Positions 14,243 to 22,747 of a stretch of 64,000 nucleotides of DNA are shown in pieces. The notes beneath the pieces were generated by a model. The model saw only the letters and a list, made by a program, of their open reading frames with translations, ran no database searches and had not been told where the DNA came from. Location: assembly GCA_964537395.1 (NCBI GenBank), contig CAZIBN010000009.1, positions 1-64,000 of the forward strand. Direction: 5' to 3'. This stretch comes from GWA2-66-18 sp964537395. Its GTDB lineage: Bacteria; Elusimicrobiota; Elusimicrobia; UBA1565; UBA9628. The number at the start of each line of letters is the position of its first letter. Position 1 is the first letter of the stretch. A program made the position numbers and the translations under genes.

Positions 14243-17083
14243 TCAGAGGGGCTCGGAGCGCACGCGCTCGACGAGCGCCTTCACGCCGGGGTAATTGGCC
14301 GCGGCGTCGGCGGCGGAGGCGTCCGCCTCGAGCACGGGGATGGTGCTGCGGAAGTGCTCGAGTACTGGGGCCGTCTCGGCCTTGTAGATCTCCATGCGCC
14401 GGGCGAAGACCTCGGGGCTGTCGTCCATGCGCCCGCGCGCCGCGATGCGGCGGCTCAACTCGGCGACGGGCGTCTTGAGGTTCACGAGGGCGTCGATCCG
14501 GCCGCCGTCCTTGATCCAGGACTCGATCACATCGATCTCCTCGGGGCGCCGCGGGAAGCCGTCGAGGACGAAGCCGGAGGCGAGCACGTCGGGGCGGGAG
14601 AGGCGCTCTAAAACCACGCCGCGCACGAGCTCTGAGTCTACGAGCTCGCCTTTGGCCATCTCCGCGGCCAGGGCCGGGTCGGCGGCGGCCTTCGCGCGCA
14701 GGAGCTCGCCGACGGAGATATGGATCATGCCGTAGTCACGGGCCAGCATCTTCCCGTAGGTGGTCTTGCCCGAGCCAGGGGGCCCCGTGATGAGGATGCG
14801 CATGGGTCGCGCGTTCTGGTCGGCGGCCAAAGAGGAGCGGATGCCCTCGAGGAAGCGGGCGGTCAGCGCGGGGTCCTCGCCGTGGGCGGCCCATTCCGCG
14901 GCCAGAACCTGACCGTAGGTGTCGGCGAGCTTACCGATCTCATCGGCGCTGATCAGATTGACTAAGAAGTCGGCGCGGCGCTTGAGCGGAAGGATGAGCT
15001 CAGCCTCGTTCTGGAGGATCACGGGCCAGCGCTTCAGATTGGTGTCGGCCGAGATGCCGCGTTCGAGGCGGTCGCGGCGCAGGCGGCGCGCGAGGCGCAC
15101 GACGGCGGGGGCGTCGAGATACATGTTGAGCGTCTTGCGGCCCTCGGCGGCGGCGATGAGCTTCTCGTGAGAGGCGTAGATCGAGTCCACGACGAGGACC
15201 TCTTCGGCACCCAGCGTCAGATACTCGCCGCTGTCAAAGCGCGTCGTCTGCGTCGCCATGTCGTTGAGGGGGAGCTCCACGCGCCCGCCCGCGAGCAAGG
15301 TGCGCATGTCGGCGGCCACGCGGTCGAGGTACAGCGATTCGGGGCGGTCGAAGTCGGGCTGGCCGTCGGGGCCGGTCGGAACCTCCGCCTTGGGCTTGAA
15401 GTAGCGGTCCACGGGGAAGACCTTGATGCGCGAACCGAGGCTCGTCTTCAGGCCTTCGGCCAAGGTTGACTTGCCGGCGGCCGTGGGAGCCTCGAGGAAC
15501 ACGACGCTGCGTCCGGGCAAGGTCTTGGCCTGCTCGAGGGCGCGCGCCAGGGTCGCGCCGCCGTCCGTGGCGGCGTGACGAGAGAGGCCGGCGGGAAGAA
15601 GGGGGGCGATGAGAGCGCGAGCCTTGGCCTGCAGGGCCTCGGGAGCCGCAGCAGCCTTACCGGGAATGAGGCGATCGATGAGGCGCACGAGCGGGCCGAT
15701 GACCTTGTTGGTCGTCGCCGGAGCGTAGATCTGGGCGAGAACGATGGAGGCGGTCAGGATGCCGATCGCGGCGTTGATAGCCCAGCGCAGATCGCCGCCC
15801 ATCAGGGCCGCGTAGAGATGCAGCAGGCTTCCCGCGATGACGAGGGCCGGGTACATCGGGGCGATGCCCTGGGGCGCGCGGCCCTCCTTCTCGAAGATCT
15901 TGTAGTTCTGGCGGATCTGCGGCCAGTTCAGCACCCACAGCAGGCCCATCGCCACCGCGAAGGAGGCGCTCAGCCAGGCCGACACCGGCATGAAGACCGC
16001 GCCCGCGATCAGCGGCAGGACGCCGATCGCCGCGGCGGCCGTCAACGCGGTGGCCTTGAGCTCCTTCTTATCCCGCTTATGCCAATTGATCTGCCCGACG
16101 ACGGCGGCGCTTTCGATCACGCCGGCGACGTTGGCGACGTTCCACCAGAAGCTGGCTCCCGAGCCGATGGAGACGACGGAGAGCAAGGTCGCGGCGCCGA
16201 ACCAGATCAGGGGGCTCGCGATCGCGAGGTCCTTGACGCCTTCCTTCCCGGTCTTGAAATTCTTGACGATCTGCGGGATGCCGATGACGCTGAGCGCCAC
16301 GCTGCCCGCCGCGGCGACGACGCCCACGTTCGCGGCGATAAAGGGGCCGGCGACAGCGACGGCGGCGACGGCCGCGAAGGCCGCGACGCGGACGAGCGGG
16401 CGGTGCCAGAAGGGCTTGGCCGGGGCGGCGGGAGCCTTCGCCGCGAGCGTCTCGACGGAGGCGGGGCCCTCGGCCTTGGCGGCCGCGGGGGCCAGCCGGA
16501 GGAAGGAGCGCGTCGAGCGGGCGGCGGCGGCCTGAACGGGACCGGCGAGCGCGCCATCGCCTGCCTTGATGAGGGCCTCGGGGTAAAGCTCGGCAAAGGA
16601 CTCCACACCCGCCCGGCTCGAGTCCTCGACGGGGGCGTCGCGGCGCATGCCGGCGACGATGCTGTCCTTGGCGGCGGGAGAGGCTATAGCTGAAACATTC
16701 GTCGCCGGTGCGGCGAAAGCTGCGGTGCGGGCAAGGGGCGCGATCGTCGCGCGCGCCTGGACGAGGCTCGAGGCCGCCGCGACGGGGGCGGCGACCGTCA
16801 GGGCCGCTGGAGACAGGACCGCCGCCGGCGCCAAAGACGGAACGGGCGAGAGGCTGGGGACGAACGAGGCGGAGAGGGAGCCCTGCGCGAGAGGAAGCGT
16901 CTGCCCCACCGTGGAGAAGCCGCCGATGGCGGAGGCCGGGATGACCGGGACCCCTCCGGTATGCACCTGGGTCGCGGGCGTGAAGACGACCTGGGCGACG
17001 GCCTCGTAGGCGCCCCACGAGAAGGACCACGCGACCTGGAGCGTCGCCAGAAGGAGGGCTAGGGCTTTCTTGCGGGTCGTCAT
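14243..17083 (-). CDS. PQ-loop membrane protein fused to uridine-kinase-like and adenylate-kinase domains
   Basis: The protein has 946 residues counting from the ATG at 17083, which gives an N-terminal signal or anchor (KKALALLLATLQVAWSFSWG). An Ala/Pro-rich segment spans about 35-225. A seven-helix-like membrane region (about 230-465) carries two PQ-loop motifs (IGIPQIVKNF near 270, LNWPQIRQNY near 388). A P-loop kinase like uridine kinase follows (EAPTAAGKST at 531-540, VFPVDRYFKP, VVDSIYASHE). The last domain is a short adenylate kinase (ITGPPGSGKTT about 765-775, LDGFPRRPEE, RGRMDDSPEVFARRM). The architecture is unusual; function is not known, perhaps membrane-coupled nucleotide phosphorylation. 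The upstream frame to 17278 is not believed coding. Confidence 0.75.
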   Translation of the reverse strand: MTTRKKALALLLATLQVAWSFSWGAYEAVAQVVFTPATQVHTGGVPVIPASAIGGFSTVGQTLPLAQGSLSASFVPSLSPVPSLAPAAVLSPAALTVAAPVAAASSLVQARATIAPLARTAAFAAPATNVSAIASPAAKDSIVAGMRRDAPVEDSSRAGVESFAELYPEALIKAGDGALAGPVQAAAARSTRSFLRLAPAAAKAEGPASVETLAAKAPAAPAKPFWHRPLVRVAAFAAVAAVAVAGPFIAANVGVVAAAGSVALSVIGIPQIVKNFKTGKEGVKDLAIASPLIWFGAATLLSVVSIGSGASFWWNVANVAGVIESAAVVGQINWHKRDKKELKATALTAAAAIGVLPLIAGAVFMPVSAWLSASFAVAMGLLWVLNWPQIRQNYKIFEKEGRAPQGIAPMYPALVIAGSLLHLYAALMGGDLRWAINAAIGILTASIVLAQIYAPATTNKVIGPLVRLIDRLIPGKAAAAPEALQAKARALIAPLLPAGLSRHAATDGGATLARALEQAKTLPGRSVVFLEAPTAAGKSTLAEGLKTSLGSRIKVFPVDRYFKPKAEVPTGPDGQPDFDRPESLYLDRVAADMRTLLAGGRVELPLNDMATQTTRFDSGEYLTLGAEEVLVVDSIYASHEKLIAAAEGRKTLNMYLDAPAVVRLARRLRRDRLERGISADTNLKRWPVILQNEAELILPLKRRADFLVNLISADEIGKLADTYGQVLAAEWAAHGEDPALTARFLEGIRSSLAADQNARPMRILITGPPGSGKTTYGKMLARDYGMIHISVGELLRAKAAADPALAAEMAKGELVDSELVRGVVLERLSRPDVLASGFVLDGFPRRPEEIDVIESWIKDGGRIDALVNLKTPVAELSRRIAARGRMDDSPEVFARRMEIYKAETAPVLEHFRSTIPVLEADASAADAAANYPGVKALVERVRSEPL

Positions 17084-17162
17084 CCTTATATTAAGGGTAG
17101 CGGCCGGCGGGACCTCGGTTAAGGGCCCTAAGGCCCACCCATAAATGGGCCCGTTGGCGTGA

Positions 17163-17726
17163 TTACTGAGCGGCCAGGGCGACCACGCTGATGGCGACGC
17201 TGGTCGAACGTCCCGGATTGTGATAGACGTGAGGCTGGTCGCCCGGAAAGGCGAACACATCGCCGGGGCCCAGTTCATAGTCCTGGCCCGCCACCGTGAC
17301 GCGCATCGCGCCCGTCAGGCAGGTCAGATATTCCTTCGTGCCGGGGATATGAGGCACGCCGCGCATGAACCCGCCCGGCAGCATCTCCATCTTCTCCATC
17401 TGCAGGCCCGTCAACGCGTCAGGAAGCAGGCGATAGAGCCTCACCGAGCCGTGGCCGCGCTCGCTGCGCGGAAGGTCGCGGGCCCGGATCAGCGCGCATT
17501 GCGTCCGCGGGCGGGCCAAGAGCTCCTCGATGGTGACCCGCAGGGCGGCGGCCAGGCCGGCCAGGTTCCTCAGCGAGGGATTGCCCGCCCCGGACTCGAG
17601 ATTGGCGATCGTCGAGCGGGGTATGCCCGCGTGCGCGGCCAGCCGGGCCTGGGTCATGCGGCGGTCCTTGCGCAGCTGGCCGAGGTTGGCGGCCAGGCGG
17701 ACGGCGAGATCCAAGGTCTTGTCCAT
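17163..17726 (-). CDS. XRE-family regulator with C-terminal cupin domain
   Basis: A 187-residue transcription factor. An HTH of the XRE type spans residues about 8-65 (LGQLRKDRRMTQARLAAHAG, then IPRSTIANLESGAGNPSLRN). A cupin sensor domain follows (PGTKEYLTCLTGAMRVTVAG, FAFPGDQPHVYHNPG). The ATG at 17726 is preferred over 17744 because a TATATT box and an 18-nt near-palindrome sit directly upstream of it. Regulators of this design bind a small ligand in the cupin and often control adjacent divergent genes; here that is the questin-oxidase-like gene 76 nt away. Confidence 0.85.
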   Translation of the reverse strand: MDKTLDLAVRLAANLGQLRKDRRMTQARLAAHAGIPRSTIANLESGAGNPSLRNLAGLAAALRVTIEELLARPRTQCALIRARDLPRSERGHGSVRLYRLLPDALTGLQMEKMEMLPGGFMRGVPHIPGTKEYLTCLTGAMRVTVAGQDYELGPGDVFAFPGDQPHVYHNPGRSTSVAISVVALAAQ

Positions 17727-17762
17727 ATGCCAATATATTAGCATTTATGATGATTATTCATC
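17727..17762. promoter_or_regulatory. operator-like palindromes in the XRE-cupin/questin oxidase divergent region
   Basis: An 18-nt near-perfect palindrome (17727-17744, ATGC ... GCAT around AATATATT, one mismatched pair) covers the regulator's own -10 box. A second inverted repeat, GATGA-TTAT-TCATC, lies at 17749-17762. Both fit binding sites for the divergently encoded XRE regulator. Function is inferred from symmetry and position. Confidence 0.5.
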
Positions 17763-17802
17763 TTACAGCTGGTATCCTCCTTCTAACGACGGAGGAGGCG
17801 AT

Positions 17803-18825
17803 ATGATCGACACGAAGCACGGCGGCATCCGGACCGGCACCCTGAGGCTGATCGAAGAAGGTCACGCGCACGACGCATTCTACGGCGGGCATCTTTCAAG
17901 CCACCTGCCGATGGCCCTGGTCGCCCTGGACCGGCTCGGTGCGGCGCCGGAGCGGATCGCCGCGTTCGCGGCGCGCTACCGGAGGAAGCTGCCGCCGTTG
18001 GCGGCGCCGGCCGGCGTCATCACGGAGGAGACGACCGGGCGCTTCCTGGGCCGTCCCGAGACCCTGGGCTCGTGGGTCGTGTTCTTCAAGGAAGCCGTCG
18101 CGCGCGACGGCGCCGAAGGCACGACGAGGCTGTGGACCCGGCGCCTGCTTCCGGGGGTCGGAAGCTACGCCTTCCACGGCCTCATCCGTCTGGCCTACGC
18201 GCTCGACGGCGGCAGCGAGGCGGAGCTCGTCCATGCGCTGGCGCACTGGGCCGCCGGCTACACCGTCCTCGGAGAGCTGCCGGCGCCGGCGGCGTCGCCG
18301 GTGTCGCCCTCCGATGCGCTCGCCGTCTTGAAGGGGGACGCCAAGCTCCTCAAGGGCAGGTACCCGGGACGCCGGATCGCCGATCGGATGGCCCGGGCCG
18401 CGGCCGACCTGGAGACCTCCGTCCTCGTCGCCGCCGCCGGGGAGCCCGAAATGAGCGCGCTGGCTTCGGCGCTGCTGGGCGCTTACGCCGCCACCGGAGA
18501 CTTCACCGTGCTCCATGGCCTGACCGCCTGCGACGCTTTCGCCGTGCTGATGCCGTACATGGAAGACGCCGCCCTGGGGCGCCGCTACCTGTGGCAGGCC
18601 CTGGTCTGCGCCTATCTCAGCGCCGGAGGACCGGCGGCCGGGGCGCCATTGAAGGGGGACGAGACGTTAGGCTGGCAGGAGATTCGCCGCCGCGCGGCCG
18701 CCGCGAGCGATGAGCATGACATCAAGCTCACCTATTCCTGCTGGCGGCAGTGGCAGCGGTACGGCGACGACCTTTACCGGCGGGCGGCCAGCGCGACCCT
18801 GGCGGGAGTCCCCGGCCCCGATTAA
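17803..18825 (+). CDS. questin oxidase-like protein
   Basis: A 340-residue protein resembling the questin oxidase/DUF4243 family, whose fungal members catalyse Baeyer-Villiger-type ring opening in polyketide tailoring. Visible features are the N-terminal YGGHLSSHLPMALVALDRLG, GSYAFHGLIRLAYAL, HALAHWAAGY, and FTVLHGLTACDAFAVL near the C terminus; the conserved histidines are typical. The start at ATG 17803 follows a strong GGAGGAGG. The frame extends upstream into the regulator but lacks any reason to be translated there. Bacterial substrates of this family are unknown, and the regulator suggests an inducible role. Confidence 0.75.
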   Translation: MIDTKHGGIRTGTLRLIEEGHAHDAFYGGHLSSHLPMALVALDRLGAAPERIAAFAARYRRKLPPLAAPAGVITEETTGRFLGRPETLGSWVVFFKEAVARDGAEGTTRLWTRRLLPGVGSYAFHGLIRLAYALDGGSEAELVHALAHWAAGYTVLGELPAPAASPVSPSDALAVLKGDAKLLKGRYPGRRIADRMARAAADLETSVLVAAAGEPEMSALASALLGAYAATGDFTVLHGLTACDAFAVLMPYMEDAALGRRYLWQALVCAYLSAGGPAAGAPLKGDETLGWQEIRRRAAAASDEHDIKLTYSCWRQWQRYGDDLYRRAASATLAGVPGPD

Positions 18826-19328
18826 GGCGCGACGACCTCGATCTTGATTTCGAGACGCCGAGCCGGCTCGTCGATCAGAACGAGCGTATGACCGCGCTCC
18901 ACCTCAAAGGCCGTCTGGAATTGGAAGGTGGAGATGGGGCGCGCCTTCAGGTCACCGACCGGCGCCAACGGTCCGGAGATCTCGAACTGGCATTCCGCGC
19001 GCACGATCGTGCCGCCGGGCTTGGACACCGCCACGCAGTTGACGATGGTGCCGTGCTTCTTGAACTCGACGCTCTTGCGGGCGGCCGAGTCGATCTCGAA
19101 CACCTTCTCGCCGCCGGCGACATAGTTCGACTGGGATCCGCTCATGACCACGAAGCTGCCGGCGGCCTCGAGCTCGCCGTCCTTTATCTTAAAGGAGATC
19201 TTGAAGTTGACCGAGTCATCGGCACCGGCCTTGACGCCGAGGGACTTCGCCGGCAAGGACGGAAGCGGGGCCGCGAAAGAGGGTGTGCAGAAGCAGAGCA
19301 GGGCCGCCAGGATCGAGATATTCATCAT
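18822..19328 (-). CDS. exported hypothetical protein
   Basis: A 168-residue protein with a clear signal peptide (MNISILAALLCFCTPSFA). The mature part is predicted to be mostly beta strand (NFKISFKIKDGELEAAGSFV, VFEIDSAARKSVEFKKHG, AFEVERGHTLVLIDEPARRL) and ends in EIKIEVVAP, a pattern seen in small periplasmic proteins of unknown function. Two cysteines (NCVAV and ECQFEI) could form a disulfide. Its 3' end overlaps the convergent questin-oxidase-like gene by 4 nt. I do not recognise a named family. Confidence 0.65.
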   Translation of the reverse strand: MMNISILAALLCFCTPSFAAPLPSLPAKSLGVKAGADDSVNFKISFKIKDGELEAAGSFVVMSGSQSNYVAGGEKVFEIDSAARKSVEFKKHGTIVNCVAVSKPGGTIVRAECQFEISGPLAPVGDLKARPISTFQFQTAFEVERGHTLVLIDEPARRLEIKIEVVAP

Positions 19329-19391
19329 GGCGAGAGCTTATCATTCCCCACGTGCCATGCAACTTTTTAGGGGTCTCAATCGTCTGATAGG

Positions 19392-19763
19392 ATGGATTAT
19401 TCCGCGGCTGTAGATGAACTCAAAAAGATGGCCGAGACGCCGGACGTCATGGACGAGCTTGCGGCCGCCGCCGCGCGCGCGGGCGCCTGGCGGTCATGGA
19501 CGTTCGACCGGCAGGTCTGGTATCTCCGAAAACACCTGGGACTGACCCAGGCCGAGCTATCGCGGCGGTCGGGGGTGAGCCAGCGGCGCATCTCCCGCAT
19601 CGAGGCGGGAGACGACGTCAAGCTGAGCACGCTGCGGGCCCTGTGGCGGGCGCTCGGCTATGAGCCGCTCGTGATCCCCGACGCGCTCGATCTGCCGCGT
19701 CAGCCGCGCTTGCACCGCAAGCGGCGCACGATGTCCTCTACGACATCATCACCTTCGGCGTGA
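19392..19763 (+). CDS. XRE-family helix-turn-helix protein
   Basis: A 123-residue protein with one XRE-type HTH in the middle (LRKHLGLTQAELSRRSGVSQ, RRISRIEAGDDVKLSTLRAL). The N-terminal acidic helix (MDYSAAVDELKKMAETPDVM) and the segment WRALGYEPLVIPD after the HTH resemble small antitoxin-like regulators of the HigA/HipB type. No toxin gene is adjacent, so it may be a solitary regulator. The C-terminal tail is basic then Ser/Thr-rich and probably disordered. No SD is obvious. Confidence 0.7.
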   Translation: MDYSAAVDELKKMAETPDVMDELAAAAARAGAWRSWTFDRQVWYLRKHLGLTQAELSRRSGVSQRRISRIEAGDDVKLSTLRALWRALGYEPLVIPDALDLPRQPRLHRKRRTMSSTTSSPSA

Positions 19764-19791
19764 AAGCGATGATGACCTGCGCGACATCATC
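19744..19791. other. alternating CATCATC/GATGATG/CATCATC motif at a convergent gene junction
   Basis: CATCATC (19744-19750), GATGATG (19768-19774) and CATCATC (19785-19791) allow two mutually exclusive 7-bp stems. The 12-mer CGACATCATCAC is repeated at 19741 and 19782. The site overlaps the end of the XRE gene and precedes the end of convergent tatC, so a weak bidirectional terminator is possible. Confidence 0.3.
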
Positions 19792-19810
19792 ACAGTCGCC
19801 GGAACGAGAG

Positions 19811-20605
19811 CTATATCTCGGAGGTGGGATTGGCGGCGGAGGAGCGCTCGACGAGCCACACGACGCCCGCCGAGACGAAGTACAAGGTGAGCAGGACGCC
19901 GCCGAACATGATCGTCGTCGCGATCAGGTCGCCGGGCGTCAGGAAAGCCGAGGCGGCCAGTATGGCCACCGAGGCCTCGCGCCAGTACTTCAGCATGGCG
20001 CGCGAGCTGACCAGCCCGAAGCGCGCCAGGAAGTAGAACAGCACCGGCGCCTCGAAGGAGACGCCCGTGCCGATGACCACGCACAGGAACAGGTTCAGGT
20101 ACTCGGTGGGCTTCAGGTTTGGGCGCAGGCCGGCCAGAACGGCCTCATCGAGCAGGACGCTCGCGAGGATGGGGAAGGCGACGAAATAGGCGAACACCGC
20201 CCCGGCGATGAAGCACGCGCTCGTCACGGTCGTGAAGATCACCGCCATGCGACGCTCGCGCTCGCGCAGCGCGGGCTTGACGAAGGCCCAGACCTGATAA
20301 AAGAGGTAAGGGGAGATGACGAACACAGAGGCCCAGAACGACAGCCTCATCATCGAGATGAACGGCTCGGCGAGGTCCGTGTAGGTGAAGGGAGCGAGAA
20401 GGTCCGGCGCGGCGATGCGCAGCGGGCGCTTGGCCAGGTCCCAGAGGCGGAAGCGCAGGAAGTAGCCGCAGGCGGTCGCGACGAAGAGAGCGATCGCGCA
20501 GTTGATCAGGCGGTCGCGGAACTCACCGACGTGATCCCACAGAGGGAGGCGCTTCTCGTCAGGCGTATCTTCCGGGAGGTCCTGCGGAATCAGCTCCACG
20601 CTCAT
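19811..20605 (-). CDS. tatC: Sec-independent protein translocase TatC
   Basis: TatC is the polytopic receptor of the twin-arginine translocase and recognises folded proteins with RR signal peptides. At 264 residues with six helices it matches the family. Landmarks are the cytoplasmic N-terminal LPLWDHVGEFRDRLINCAIA, the loop FWASVFVISPYLFYQVWAFV followed by KPALRERERR, and FEAPVLFYFLARFGLVSSRA. Its ATG overlaps the yraN stop by 4 nt, placing it last in the rpsP-trmD-rplS-rnhB-yraN operon. TatA/TatB are not in the window. Confidence 0.95.
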   Translation of the reverse strand: MSVELIPQDLPEDTPDEKRLPLWDHVGEFRDRLINCAIALFVATACGYFLRFRLWDLAKRPLRIAAPDLLAPFTYTDLAEPFISMMRLSFWASVFVISPYLFYQVWAFVKPALRERERRMAVIFTTVTSACFIAGAVFAYFVAFPILASVLLDEAVLAGLRPNLKPTEYLNLFLCVVIGTGVSFEAPVLFYFLARFGLVSSRAMLKYWREASVAILAASAFLTPGDLIATTIMFGGVLLTLYFVSAGVVWLVERSSAANPTSEI

Positions 20606-20955
20606 CGGCCGCTCCCGTCAAAAGCGGCGGGGATGTGCTCGGCGCGGCCTGCGTCCACGGCGACGACGTCGAAGCGGCACGGGCCGGTCCAGGAACGGGC
20701 CTGAAGCCACACGCCCGCCGCCTTGATCAGCTTTCGGCGCTTTGCACCCCCGACCGAGGCGGCCGCGCCGCCGAAGGCCGCCGACGCGCGGGCGCGGACC
20801 TCGACGAAGACGATCTCATCCTTGTCCCTCGCCACGAGGTCGATCTCTCCGACCTTCGCGCGGAAATTCCTCTCGACGACGATCATGCCTTTGGCGCGCA
20901 GCAATTCCGCCGCCGCGTCCTCGGCCGCGCGGCCGGTCTCAGCGCGGCTGTTCAA
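20602..20955 (-). CDS. yraN: YraN/UPF0102 endonuclease-like protein
   Basis: A 117-residue member of UPF0102, a restriction-endonuclease-fold family usually found beside rnhB. The core motifs GRAAEDAAAELLRAKGMIVV, ERNFRAKVGEIDLVARD and VFVEVRARASAAFGGAAASV supply the acidic and E-x-K-like residues of the fold. It overlaps rnhB upstream and tatC downstream by 4 nt each, so it is translationally coupled to both. Biochemical function is not established for the family. Confidence 0.9.
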   Translation of the reverse strand: MNSRAETGRAAEDAAAELLRAKGMIVVERNFRAKVGEIDLVARDKDEIVFVEVRARASAAFGGAAASVGGAKRRKLIKAAGVWLQARSWTGPCRFDVVAVDAGRAEHIPAAFDGSGR

Positions 20956-21587
20956 CGAAGCACCGCCGCTTTGGAAACCGGCTCATAGGTGAGGCGATGC
21001 GCCTTGCACGGCCCCAGCTTGGCCAGCGCGCTCAGGTGCACCTTGGTCCCATAACCTTTATGCACCTCGAAGCCGTAGCCGGGATGGCGGCGCGCGAGGC
21101 GCTCCATCCAGCGATCGCGCACGACCTTCGCCACCACGCTCGCCGCGGCGATGCACAGCGACTTGGCGTCGCCGTCGACGACCGCGCGCTGGGCGAGGTC
21201 GAAGTTCCGGATCGGATGGGGCCCGTCGACGAGCACGAGGACGGGGCCCGGCCCCGACCTGGCCGCCGCGCGGCGCGATGCGCGCGCCATCGCGCTCAAG
21301 GTCGCGGCCAGGATGTTGTCCCGGTCGATCGCCCTCGGATGAGCCCAGGCCACGGAGACGGCGAGGGCCTGGGAACGAATGACCCCGAAGAGCTCGGAGC
21401 GGCTCTTCGGGGTCATCTGTTTCGAATCCCTTATCGAACGCAGCTGTGCCGACGGGACCTTCGGCAGAGACACGGCCGCGACCACCACGGGCCCCGCAAG
21501 GGGGCCCCGGCCGGCTTCGTCAACGCCGATGAGCAAGTCGATATGTCCGGACTTGCGCGCGTCGTTGTCGAAGGCCCGGCCGTCCAA
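20952..21587 (-). CDS. rnhB: ribonuclease HII
   Basis: RNase HII removes ribonucleotides from RNA-DNA hybrids. The catalytic motif IGVDEAGRGPLAGPVVVAAV lies near the N terminus, then SIRDSKQMTPKSR and VDGDAKSLCIAAASVVAKVV complete the acidic active site. No ATG precedes the first motif, so TTG at 21587, one nt after the rplS stop, is chosen. This gives about 211 residues, normal for the family. The longer frame to 21728 would run antisense to nothing but through rplS and is an Arg/Pro-rich artefact. Confidence 0.9.
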   Translation of the reverse strand: MDGRAFDNDARKSGHIDLLIGVDEAGRGPLAGPVVVAAVSLPKVPSAQLRSIRDSKQMTPKSRSELFGVIRSQALAVSVAWAHPRAIDRDNILAATLSAMARASRRAAARSGPGPVLVLVDGPHPIRNFDLAQRAVVDGDAKSLCIAAASVVAKVVRDRWMERLARRHPGYGFEVHKGYGTKVHLSALAKLGPCKAHRLTYEPVSKAAVLR

Positions 21588-21588
21588 A

Positions 21589-22050
21589 TTACTTGGCGAC
21601 GGCTGAGGTCGCGTCCTTGGCCTTAGGCGCCTTCGGCGCCTCGGGCTTCGGAGCCGCGGACTTGGGAGCTTCGGCCTTATCGGCCTTCGCTTCCGCCTTC
21701 GAGACGGCGGCCTGGGCCGCGGTCTCACGGTCCTCGATGCGGGCGGACCGGCCGGTCAGGTCGCGGAGATAGTAGAGGCGGGCGCGACGGACCTTGCCTT
21801 CGCGCACGATCTCGATCTTGTCGATGTGGGGGGACCGGACCAGGAACGTCCGCTCCACGCCGACGCCGAAGGAGATCTTCCGCACGGTGAAGTTCTCGCT
21901 CGCGTCACGTCCGCGGCGCACGATGACCGCGCCCTCGAAGATCTGGACGCGCTCGCTCTCGCCTTCCTTGACCTTCATGTGCACCTTGACGGTGTCTCCG
22001 GGACGGAAATCCGGAACCTTCGACTTCTTGTCTTCGATTGCAGCCATCAT
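21589..22050 (-). CDS. rplS: 50S ribosomal protein L19 with Ala/Lys/Pro-rich tail
   Basis: L19 sits at the 30S-50S interface. The first 115 residues are canonical: FRPGDTVKVHMKVKEGESER, IFEGAVIVRRGRDASENFTV, and KIEIVREGKVRRARLYYLRD. The remaining 40 or so residues form a low-complexity Ala/Lys/Pro/Glu tail (KAEAKADKAEAPKSAAPKPE) absent from typical L19 proteins of about 115 residues. AGGAG seven nt before the first of two tandem ATGs supports the start. It is flanked by trmD and rnhB in the conserved order. Confidence 0.95.
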   Translation of the reverse strand: MMAAIEDKKSKVPDFRPGDTVKVHMKVKEGESERVQIFEGAVIVRRGRDASENFTVRKISFGVGVERTFLVRSPHIDKIEIVREGKVRRARLYYLRDLTGRSARIEDRETAAQAAVSKAEAKADKAEAPKSAAPKPEAPKAPKAKDATSAVAK

Positions 22051-22074
22051 ACGCTTCTCTCCTGACGTCTCTTA

Positions 22075-22746
22075 TTACGCCCGTTCGATCAGATCGGGAC
22101 GCTTTCGCTTGGTCGCCGCCTTGGCGGCGGTACGCCGCCACTCGGCGATCTTCGCGTGGTCTCCGGAGAAAAGGATCTCCGGAACCTCGCGGCCCCGCCA
22201 AACGCGGGGCCGTGTGTACTGCGGAAAATCGAGAAGGCCGTCCGTGAACGACTCGGATACGGCCGCATCTTCCTTCTTTAAAACTCCGGGAACGAGCCTT
22301 GCGACGGCGTCGGCAACGAGCATAGCCGGGAGTTCGCCGCCGGTCAAGACATAATCTCCAACGGAGATTTCTTCATCAAACAACGTTGCCGTTCGTTCGT
22401 CGACCCCTTCATAATGGCCGCACACGAGGATAAGGTGCTTCTCCCGTGACAGCCTAGACGCCGTTTTGTCGTCAAACGTCTTTCCCTGGGGCGAGAGAAA
22501 AACGACTTTAGATCCCTTCTTCTTGACGCTCTTGATGGCCTTTTCCAGCGGCTCCACCATCATCAGCATCCCCGGCCCGCCGCCGAACGGCCGGTCGTCG
22601 ACCTTGTGATGCTTGTCCTCCGTGAAGTCGCGCGGATTGACGCAGGCCCATTCCAGCAGACCCTTGTCCTTGGCGCGCGCCATCATGCTCGCGTCCATGA
22701 CGGACGGGAACATGCCGGGAAACAAAGTCACGAAGTCGATCTTCAC
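22075..22746 (-). CDS. trmD: tRNA (guanine-N1)-methyltransferase TrmD
   Basis: TrmD methylates G37 of tRNAs with a GG at 36-37 and prevents frameshifting. The 223-residue protein shows MKIDFVTLFPGMFPSVMDAS, RPFGGGPGMLMMVEPLEKAI, the knot segment LVCGHYEGVDERTATLFDEE and ISVGDYVLTGGELPAM, all diagnostic of this SPOUT enzyme. It sits in the classic rpsP-KH-trmD-rplS order and begins one nt from the KH gene stop. Confidence 0.97.
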   Translation of the reverse strand: MKIDFVTLFPGMFPSVMDASMMARAKDKGLLEWACVNPRDFTEDKHHKVDDRPFGGGPGMLMMVEPLEKAIKSVKKKGSKVVFLSPQGKTFDDKTASRLSREKHLILVCGHYEGVDERTATLFDEEISVGDYVLTGGELPAMLVADAVARLVPGVLKKEDAAVSESFTDGLLDFPQYTRPRVWRGREVPEILFSGDHAKIAEWRRTAAKAATKRKRPDLIERA

Positions 22747-22747
22747 C

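Noticed and set aside
17084..17278. N-terminal extension of the PQ-loop/kinase gene to 17278
   Set aside because: It would overlap the end of the XRE-cupin gene and place 65 non-hydrophobic residues before an obvious signal/anchor at 17083.
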